A stretch of 64,000 nucleotides of DNA from Novosphingobium kunmingense (GTDB taxonomy: Bacteria; Pseudomonadota; Alphaproteobacteria; Sphingomonadales; Sphingomonadaceae). The first letter of the stretch is position 1; each line of letters begins with the position of its first letter. Both the position numbers and the translations under genes were made by a program. Positions 58,033-64,000 of the stretch are shown one piece after another. Below the pieces are notes generated by a model. That model did not search any database, was not told the origin of the DNA, and saw only the letters and a list, made by a program, of their open reading frames with translations. The stretch covers positions 186,001-250,000 of the forward strand of contig NZ_PHUF01000002.1 in NCBI RefSeq assembly GCF_002813245.1, given 5' to 3'.

Positions 58033-60198
58033 TCAGACGAAGCTATAGGGATCGATGTCGATCGCGACGCGCACGCCGGGGGGGAAGGTCAGCGCGCCCA
58101 GCCAATCGCGGATGACGTCCTGGACCTGCGCGCTGCGCCGCGCGTTGATCAGCAGACGGTAGCGGTATCGGCCGCGCAGCAGGGCCATCGGCGCCGGCGC
58201 AGGGCCAAGCACCATGACGTCGGGCAGATCGGGGCGTGCGCCGCCGATGGCGCGCGCCGCCTCGCGTGCCTCGGCCTCGTCCTCGCTCGACACGATGATC
58301 GCAGCCCAGCGGCCGAAGGGCGGAGCGCCTGCTTCGCGCCGGGCCTCGGCCTCGGCTTCGTAAAAGGCGTCGCGGTCGCCGGCGGCCAACGCGGCGATCA
58401 CCGCGGCTTCGGGGTGGCGGGTCTGGATCAGCACCTCGCCGGGCTTTTCGCCGCGGCCGGCGCGGCCCGCGACCTGGGCGATCTGCTGGTAGGTGCGTTC
58501 GCCCGCGCGCAGGTCTCCGCCTTCGAGGCCAAGGTCGGCGTCGACTACGCCGACCAGCGTCAGTTCGGGAAAGTGATAGCCCTTGGTGACCAGTTGCGTG
58601 CCGACGATCACGTCGATTGCCTTGCCTTCGGCCGCCGCGACGAAAGCGCCGATCTTGTCCGGGCTGTTGAGAGTATCGGAGGTGACCACCGCGATCCGCG
58701 CGCCGGGCAGCACCTCGGCCACTTCGTCGGCGATCCGCTCCACGCCGGGGCCGCAGGCAACAAGACAATCGGGGGTGTGACATTCGGGACATTCGGCCGG
58801 CACCGGCACCTCGTGCCCGCAATGGTGGCAAGCGAGCCGCCGCGACAGGCGGTGCTCGACCAGCCAGGCGCTGCAATTGGGGCACTGGAAGCGATAGCCG
58901 CAGTGTCGGCACAGCGTGAGCGGGGCATAGCCGCGGCGGTTGAGGAACAGCAACGACTGTTCGCCCCGGGCCAGTCGATCCTTCAGTTCGGCAACCAGCC
59001 GCGGGGCCAGCCAGTGCCCGCGCTCGGGCGCCTCGACCCGCAGGTCCACCACTTCGATCGCGGGAAGTTCCGCCCCGCCGAAGCGCGCAGGCAGGTCGAC
59101 CTTCTCATAGACGCCCGCTTCGGCCAGTTGCAGCGATTCGAGCGCGGGGGTGGCGCTGGCGAGGATCACCGGAATGCGCTCGAACTTGGCGCGGATCACG
59201 GCGACGTCGCGGGCGTTGTAACGCACCCCGTCATCCTGTTTGAACGACACCTCGTGCGCCTCGTCGACCACGATCAGGCCGAGCCTGGCAAAGGGCATGA
59301 ACAGCGCCGATCGCGCCCCGACCACCACCTGGGCGTCACCGTGGACGATGGCCCGCCAGGCACGGCGGCGCTCGCTTTGCTTGAGGCTCGAATGCCATAG
59401 CACAGGCGGGACGCCGAAACGCGCTTCGAAGCGGCGCAGGAAGTTCTGGGTCAGCGCGATTTCGGGCAGCAGGACCAGCACCTGCCGACCCAGCCGGATC
59501 GCTTCGGCGACGGCCTCGAAATAGCACTCGGTCTTGCCCGACCCGGTCACCCCGTCGAGCAAGAAGGGTGCGAACGCCTGGTCCGCGACGGCAGCGACGA
59601 AACGGTCGGCCGCGGCCTGCTGGTCGGGGGAGAGGTCGGGAGCAGCGTGGAGCGGGTTGGCGCGCGCATAGGGCCGGTCGAGGTCGACCGTCACCGGTTC
59701 GAGCAGTCCCGCCGCGACCATGCCGCGCAGCACGCCCTCCGATACGCTGGCAAGGTCTGCCAGTTCGCGAATGCTCGCCTGTTCGCCGTGGAGCGCATCG
59801 AGGGCGGCGGCGCGCTGCGGGGTCAGGCGTTTGGGCTCAAGGCCGGTCAGCCGGTATTCGGTTGCCGTTCCGCCGCCGCGCAGCGCCGCCATCGATCCCA
59901 GCGCCATGCGTGCCACCGCGTTCATCGGCGCGCAGTAATAGTCGGCCGTCCATTCGATCAGCCGGCGCAGGGCCGCAGGAAAGGGCGGCACCGGCAGGAC
60001 CTCGAGGATCGGCCGCAGCCTGGCTTCGGGAACCTCGGCTCCGGCAAGGCGTTCCGGTTCCCAGACAATTCCGAGCACCTGGCGCGGACCGAGCGGCGCG
60101 ATCACGACCGAGCCGGCTTCGGCCGCGACACCATCGGGCAGCCGATAGTCAAGGACGTTGAGCACGGGATTGAAGACAAGGAGTCTGACGCGGGTCAT
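58033..60198 (-). CDS. priA: Primosomal protein N' (PriA helicase)
   Basis: Restarts stalled replication forks. The 721-aa protein begins TRVRLLVFNPVLNVLDYRLP, a 3'-DNA-end binding domain, followed by the helicase with Walker A DGVTGSGKTECYF and DEAH motif VVDEAHE. Eight zinc cysteines occur in CRHCGYRFQCPNCSAW and CHHCGHEVPVPAECPECHTPDC. Motif V/VI appear as GTQLVTKGYHFP and QVAGRAGRGEKPG. In many alphaproteobacteria priA lies directly before atpH; here about 4 kb of other genes separates them. Confidence 0.96.
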   Translation of the reverse strand: MTRVRLLVFNPVLNVLDYRLPDGVAAEAGSVVIAPLGPRQVLGIVWEPERLAGAEVPEARLRPILEVLPVPPFPAALRRLIEWTADYYCAPMNAVARMALGSMAALRGGGTATEYRLTGLEPKRLTPQRAAALDALHGEQASIRELADLASVSEGVLRGMVAAGLLEPVTVDLDRPYARANPLHAAPDLSPDQQAAADRFVAAVADQAFAPFLLDGVTGSGKTECYFEAVAEAIRLGRQVLVLLPEIALTQNFLRRFEARFGVPPVLWHSSLKQSERRRAWRAIVHGDAQVVVGARSALFMPFARLGLIVVDEAHEVSFKQDDGVRYNARDVAVIRAKFERIPVILASATPALESLQLAEAGVYEKVDLPARFGGAELPAIEVVDLRVEAPERGHWLAPRLVAELKDRLARGEQSLLFLNRRGYAPLTLCRHCGYRFQCPNCSAWLVEHRLSRRLACHHCGHEVPVPAECPECHTPDCLVACGPGVERIADEVAEVLPGARIAVVTSDTLNSPDKIGAFVAAAEGKAIDVIVGTQLVTKGYHFPELTLVGVVDADLGLEGGDLRAGERTYQQIAQVAGRAGRGEKPGEVLIQTRHPEAAVIAALAAGDRDAFYEAEAEARREAGAPPFGRWAAIIVSSEDEAEAREAARAIGGARPDLPDVMVLGPAPAPMALLRGRYRYRLLINARRSAQVQDVIRDWLGALTFPPGVRVAIDIDPYSFV

Positions 60199-60283
60199 GG
60201 CTCGCGCCTCTATGCCGGAGGTGGCGTGGCGGCGTCACCCCCGCAGGCGGGTATCTTTCGGTGAAAAGGGAATGGTGAGGATC

Positions 60284-60964
60284 ATGCAGACGACAACACG
60301 GACATCGATCGGTCGGCGCGGCTTTCTGGTCGGCGCGGGGGCTACCGGCGTTGCGGCGCTGAGCGGCTGCACCACGTTCGGCGGATTTTCCATGACCGAG
60401 GCGATCAAGCGGCTCTTGACCCTTTCGGCGCAGAACGCCTTTTCCCGGCTGACCGCGCCGGGCGGGTTCTGGGACAGCGAGGTCGCCCGCTTCGACCTTC
60501 CCGAACTGTTCCGCGGTGGGAGCACGCTGCAAAGCCTGCTGACCTCGACCCTGTTCCGCAATCAGTTGCAGCGCCAGCTCAACATCGTTGCCGAAAAAGG
60601 CGCCGAACGCGCTGCGCCGCTGGTGCTGGATACGGTCCGCAACATCTCGATTCCCGATGCCGTCGGCCTGCTCCGCGGCGGTCCGACCGCGGCGACAAGC
60701 TGGCTGCGAGGGCAAATGGGAACGGCGCTGATCAACGCGATGGTTCCAGGCCTTTCGGACGCGGTGCGCCTCAGCGGCGACCAGACGCTCAATCGCGCGA
60801 TCACCGCCCTGTCGGGGATCGACATCGGCTCGGTCGCGCAGGCGGTCGCCAGCCGCGCCGACAATTCGATCTGGTCCCAGATCGGGGTCGAGGAGAGCGC
60901 CATCCGTTCCAACCCGCAAAGCACCAACGATGCTTTGCTGATCGCCGCGCTCAAGATTCTCTGA
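60284..60964 (+). CDS. DUF4197 family lipoprotein with Tat-like signal
   Basis: Predicted exported protein, 226 aa from the ATG at 60284. The signal reads TSIGRRGFLVGAGATGVAALSGC: a twin-arginine motif RRGFLVG and a lipobox LSGC, so it could be a Tat-exported lipoprotein. The mature part, EAIKRLLTLSAQNAFSRL, GGFWDSEVARFDLPE, DAVGLLRGGPTAATSWLR, is the helical DUF4197 pattern; function unknown. An ATG at 60272 is an alternative. Divergent from priA. Confidence 0.85.
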   Translation: MQTTTRTSIGRRGFLVGAGATGVAALSGCTTFGGFSMTEAIKRLLTLSAQNAFSRLTAPGGFWDSEVARFDLPELFRGGSTLQSLLTSTLFRNQLQRQLNIVAEKGAERAAPLVLDTVRNISIPDAVGLLRGGPTAATSWLRGQMGTALINAMVPGLSDAVRLSGDQTLNRAITALSGIDIGSVAQAVASRADNSIWSQIGVEESAIRSNPQSTNDALLIAALKIL

Positions 60965-60986
60965 TCCGCGGCAGGGGCAAAAAACG

Positions 60987-61015
60987 ACGGGCGCGGGGCT
61001 TTGTCCCGCGCCCGT
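60987..61015. terminator. Intrinsic terminator after the DUF4197 gene
   Basis: An 11-bp perfect GC-rich stem (60987-60997 with 61005-61015) has a 7-nt loop. On the plus strand only TTTGCT follows, but on the minus strand the stem is followed by a run of T (from AAAAAA at 60979-60984). It ends the DUF4197 gene and separates it from fsa. Confidence 0.7.
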
Positions 61016-61060
61016 TTGCTGTCTATAGCGACCCAGACTCGCTATCAGGAGCGCCTTGCC

Positions 61061-61711
61061 GTGAAATTCTTCGCCGACACCGCCGAAATCGCCGACATCA
61101 AGGAACTGGCCGCCACCGGCCTGCTTGACGGCGTTACCACCAATCCCAGCCTGATCATGAAGTCGGGCCGCGATTTCATCGAGGTGACCAAGGAAATCTG
61201 CGGGATCGTCGATGGCCCGGTCAGCGCCGAAGTGGTCGCGCTGGACCACGATGGGATGATGAAAGAGGCCGAAAAGCTGCGCAAGATCGCCGACAACGTC
61301 TGCATCAAGGTGCCGTTGACGATCGACGGGCTCAAGACCTGCAAGGCGCTGACCAGCGACGGCACGATGGTCAACGTCACGCTGTGCTTCTCGGCCAACC
61401 AGGCGCTGCTGGCGGCCAAGGCCGGGGCGACCTTCGTCTCGCCCTTCGTCGGCCGCCACGACGACAACGGCTTCGACGGGATGGAACTGATCAGCGACAT
61501 CCGCCTGATCTTCGACAACTACGATTTCGGCACCGAGATCCTCGTAGCCTCGGTCCGTCACGGGATCCACGTGCTCCAAGCCGCCAAGATCGGCGCCGAC
61601 GTGATGACCGCGCCGCCCGCCGTGATCCGCGGACTGGTCAAGCACGTCCTGACCGACAAGGGCATCGAAGGCTTCCTGGCCGATTGGGCCAAGACCGGGC
61701 AAACGATCTGA
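61061..61711 (+). CDS. fsa: Transaldolase / fructose-6-phosphate aldolase
   Basis: Small transaldolase subfamily enzyme, 216 aa, starting with GTG at 61061 ([16 protein letters not shown]), after AGGAG with 9 nt spacing. The Schiff-base lysine is in [17 protein letters not shown], and other motifs are [14 protein letters not shown] and [14 protein letters not shown]. Length and sequence match the FSA/TalC group, which either transfers dihydroxyacetone units or makes fructose 6-phosphate; the distinction cannot be drawn from this sequence alone. Precedes cobT by 11 bp in the same direction. Confidence 0.95.
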   Translation: MKFFADTAEIADIKELAATGLLDGVTTNPSLIMKSGRDFIEVTKEICGIVDGPVSAEVVALDHDGMMKEAEKLRKIADNVCIKVPLTIDGLKTCKALTSDGTMVNVTLCFSANQALLAAKAGATFVSPFVGRHDDNGFDGMELISDIRLIFDNYDFGTEILVASVRHGIHVLQAAKIGADVMTAPPAVIRGLVKHVLTDKGIEGFLADWAKTGQTI

Positions 61712-61722
61712 CCTAGCCGCCG

Positions 61723-63537
61723 ATGTCCGACGAATCGCCTCTCGACCGCTTCAAGACCGTGCTGGCGGGCACCGCCCGGGCGGTGGCGCACGAACCCGAG
61801 GTCGAGATCGCGTGGACCGCGGATAATCCGGTGTCGAACGGCAAGAACCTGCGCGTGCCGATGCCAGGGCGCAACCTGCCGCGCGACCAGGCGATGGAGG
61901 CGCGAGGCTTTGCCGACAGCTTCGCGCTCAAGCTGCGCCACCACGACGAAGGGCTGCACGGCCGCAACGCCCCGTCCGAGCCGACCGCGCGCGCCGCCTT
62001 CGACGCGGTCGAACTGGTTCGGTACGAGGCGCTGGGCGCCAACGCCTATGCCGGGATGCGCGGCAACCTCGATGCGGCGCAACTGGTGCGCACCGCCGGC
62101 GATCCGATCGTCCGGGCCAGCTGCTCCGACGAAGTACCCTTGCCCGCTGCCCTCGCGCTGATGCTGCGCGAACGCCTGACCGGGCAGGCCGTACCCGAGG
62201 CCGCGCAGGGCGGCGTTGCCCTCGTCCGCAAGTGGATCGAGGACAAGGCGGGCGCCGATTTCGAGGCCCTGGCCGGCAAGCTGGACGATCAGGAAGCGTT
62301 CCAGAAACTCTCGCTCGACATGCTGCAGCACCTCGAACTGACGCGGGCCGACCAGCTCGATCCCGACAGCGAGGAGGGCGAGGACGACGAGGCCGAGGAC
62401 GACGGCGAGGAAAAGCCCGACGATAGCGAGGGGGCGGACGATCAGAGCCCCGCCGAAGCCGCCGCCGAACCGACCGAGGGTGACGACGACGGCGACAGCG
62501 AAAGCGAACGCCAGGCCGAGGACGACAGCGCCGAGGCCGAAGAGGGCGACGAGGGCGAGGAGGGCATGTTGCCGGTCCGGCCCAACCGTCCCTGGACCGA
62601 AGTCCCTGCCAACTTCGATTACAAGGCCTTCACCCAGGCCTTCGACGAGGTCGTGGCCGCGTCCGAACTGTGCGACGAAGAGGAGCTGACCCGACTGCGC
62701 GCCTACCTCGACGCGCAGCTGAAGGGCCTGCAGGGAGTGGTGACCAAGCTCGCCAACCGGTTGCAGCGGCGGCTGATGGCGCAGCAGAACCGGTCGTGGG
62801 ATTTCGACCAGGAGGAGGGCCTGCTCGACGCCGCGCGGCTGGCCCGCGTGGTGATCAGCCCCGGCCAGTCGCTGTCCTACAAGGTCGAACGCGACGTCGA
62901 GTTCAAGGACACCGTCGTCACCCTGCTGATCGACAATTCGGGGTCGATGCGCGGGCGGCCGATCTCGATCGCGGCAATCAGCGCCGACGTCATGGCCCGC
63001 ACGCTCGAACGCTGCGGGGTCAAGACCGAGATCCTCGGCTTCACCACCCGGGCGTGGAAGGGCGGGCAAAGCCGCGAGGCCTGGCTGGCCGGCGGCAAGC
63101 CGCCGCAGCCCGGACGACTCAACGATTTGCGGCACATCGTCTACAAGAAGGCGGACGAGCCCTATCGCCATGCCCGTAAGAGCCTCGGCCTGATGATGCG
63201 CGAAGGCCTCCTCAAGGAAAACATCGACGGCGAGGCGCTGCTCTGGGCCCACGCCCGGATGCTCGCCCGGCCAGAGAATCGCCGCATCCTGATGGTCATT
63301 TCGGATGGTGCGCCGGTCGACGATTCGACCCTGAGCGTGAACAACGCCGGCTACCTCGAACTGCACCTGCGCCGCGTCATCGACTGGATCGAGAAGCAGT
63401 CGCCGGTCCAGCTTGTCGCGATCGGCATCGGCCACGACGTCACCCGCTATTATCGCCGCGCAGTGACGATCATGGACGTCGAACAGCTCGCGGGCACGAT
63501 GATCGAGCAGTTGGTCGGATTGTTCGAGGACGATTGA
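61723..63537 (+). CDS. cobT: Cobaltochelatase subunit CobT
   Basis: Aerobic cobaltochelatase component that assembles with the ATPase CobS and the large chelatase CobN in cobalamin synthesis. The 604-aa protein has an N-terminal helical domain, a strongly acidic disordered linker rich in Asp/Glu (about residues 207-285) and a C-terminal von Willebrand-type domain with the metal motif DNSGSM and the CobT signature [18 protein letters not shown]. CobS is not encoded next to it in this window, so the other partners must lie elsewhere. Same direction as fsa. Confidence 0.95.
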   Translation: MSDESPLDRFKTVLAGTARAVAHEPEVEIAWTADNPVSNGKNLRVPMPGRNLPRDQAMEARGFADSFALKLRHHDEGLHGRNAPSEPTARAAFDAVELVRYEALGANAYAGMRGNLDAAQLVRTAGDPIVRASCSDEVPLPAALALMLRERLTGQAVPEAAQGGVALVRKWIEDKAGADFEALAGKLDDQEAFQKLSLDMLQHLELTRADQLDPDSEEGEDDEAEDDGEEKPDDSEGADDQSPAEAAAEPTEGDDDGDSESERQAEDDSAEAEEGDEGEEGMLPVRPNRPWTEVPANFDYKAFTQAFDEVVAASELCDEEELTRLRAYLDAQLKGLQGVVTKLANRLQRRLMAQQNRSWDFDQEEGLLDAARLARVVISPGQSLSYKVERDVEFKDTVVTLLIDNSGSMRGRPISIAAISADVMARTLERCGVKTEILGFTTRAWKGGQSREAWLAGGKPPQPGRLNDLRHIVYKKADEPYRHARKSLGLMMREGLLKENIDGEALLWAHARMLARPENRRILMVISDGAPVDDSTLSVNNAGYLELHLRRVIDWIEKQSPVQLVAIGIGHDVTRYYRRAVTIMDVEQLAGTMIEQLVGLFEDD

Positions 63538-63539
63538 GC

Positions 63540-63568
63540 TTGACCGACCGGTTTAATCGAACGATTAA
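63540..63568 (+). promoter_or_regulatory. Promoter with palindromic operator before the nitroreductase gene
   Basis: TTGACC (63540-63545), 17 nt, and GATTAA (63563-63568) form a plausible sigma-70-type promoter. Over the spacer and the -10 lies a perfect 7-2-7 palindrome, TTAATCG-AA-CGATTAA (63553-63568), the size expected for a dimeric repressor such as a MarR- or TetR-type protein. No regulator gene is visible in the window, so the controller is unknown. Confidence 0.5.
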
Positions 63569-63575
63569 CCCGCGC

Positions 63576-64000
63576 ATGAGCCAAGCGAAGACCGTTTCCG
63601 AAGCTGTCGCCACCCGCCGCACCGTGCGCGCCTTTCTTGACCAGCCGGTGGACCAGGCTGTGCTGCGGCGCGTGCTCGACAAGGCCCAGAACGCGCCGTC
63701 CGGGGGCAACACCCAGCCGTGGCACGCCACGGTCCTGACCGGAGCGCCGCTGGAGCGCCTGCTGGCCGACGTGGCCGCCGTGCTTCCTGAAGGATCGGCA
63801 CGGCACAAGCCGGAATACAACATCTACCCACCCGAACTGGACGGCGCCTATGCCGACCGACGCCGCGGCGTGGGCGAGGCGATGTATGCCGCGCTCGAAA
63901 TCCCGCGCGACAACAAGGCGGGCCGGCTCATGTGGTTCGCCAACAATTTCAGGGCCTTCGGGGCGCCGGTGCTGATGCTGATCCACACCCCGCGCTACAT
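63576..64000 (+). CDS. Nitroreductase family protein, 3' end beyond window
   Basis: FMN-dependent nitroreductase-fold protein; the first 141 codons are visible and the frame runs off the window. It starts MSQAKTVSEAVATRRTVRAF, and has the family's RRTVRAFLDQPV and APSGGNTQPWHATVL, followed by KPEYNIYPPELDGAY typical of the group acting on quinones or nitro compounds. Preceded by the palindrome-containing promoter at 63540-63568. Partial, so the exact subfamily is unknown. Confidence 0.92.
   Translation, partial: MSQAKTVSEAVATRRTVRAFLDQPVDQAVLRRVLDKAQNAPSGGNTQPWHATVLTGAPLERLLADVAAVLPEGSARHKPEYNIYPPELDGAYADRRRGVGEAMYAALEIPRDNKAGRLMWFANNFRAFGAPVLMLIHTPRY

Noticed and set aside
61558..63435. A 625-codon frame antisense to cobT and fsa
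   Set aside because: The sense strand carries clear fsa and cobT motifs; this is a shadow.

Overview
The window looks like chromosomal DNA of an alphaproteobacterium, most likely of the order Sphingomonadales. The grounds are high GC with strong third-position GC bias, a CcrM-type GANTC methylase whose upstream region carries a CtrA-like box, a ChvG/ChvI two-component pair next to pckA, a short HprK limited to the kinase domain, an aa3-type cytochrome oxidase subunit IV peptide, split pntAA/pntAB and a two-subunit glycine decarboxylase. Genus is an inference; no rRNA or tRNA gene was seen.

Layout. 1-2255 (minus): 3' truncated AMP nucleosidase, then rpsF-rpsR-rplI ending at a clear intrinsic terminator. 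2477-7947: a DUF808 membrane protein, then hprK-chvG-chvI on minus, divergent from pckA. 7999-15331: small conserved proteins, a serine hydrolase, cysteine desulfurase plus [2Fe-2S] ferredoxin, and parC, whose last 61 bp are repeated 466 bp downstream around a lower-GC islet. 15477-20792: retropepsin-like protease, a cca / CoA pyrophosphatase / DUF1285 operon, GNAT, a lipoprotein sugar dehydrogenase and rnhB head to head. 20793-26523: a ccrM control region dense in GANTC sites, ccrM, folP (probably starting at AUU), a Kef-type antiporter and an NtrC-like regulator with an altered sigma-54 loop.

26699-34875: oxidase subunit IV, the three-gene proton-translocating transhydrogenase, a lipoprotein, a beta-helix protein plus diheme cytochrome pair, a racemase-fold protein lacking both catalytic cysteines, dgt and an NAD-binding protein. 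34936-39636: a tandem glycine riboswitch and gcvT-gcvH-gcvPA-gcvPB. 39653-46569: membrane proteins, an entericidin-like peptide, an EamA exporter, an orphan cpaF, a GT-C membrane enzyme, a PhzF protein and a TTG-started 45-aa membrane peptide. 46642-53950 (minus): ATP synthase F1 genes in the order atpH-atpA-atpG-[three unrelated genes]-atpD-atpC. 54093-64000: dienelactone hydrolase, DUF1203, Ada, a PEP mutase-like enzyme, GST, priA, DUF4197, transaldolase-like fsa, cobT and a truncated nitroreductase gene.

The region is mostly housekeeping. Energy metabolism (transhydrogenase, oxidase subunit, F1-ATPase), one-carbon and folate metabolism (gcv, folP) and cell-cycle methylation (ccrM) dominate. 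The least ordinary signals are the parC-end duplication islet, the probable AUU start of folP, the GANTC/CtrA array before ccrM, the cassette splitting the ATP synthase genes, and the cysteine-less racemase homologue. I saw no CRISPR array, complete insertion sequence, prophage or defence island.
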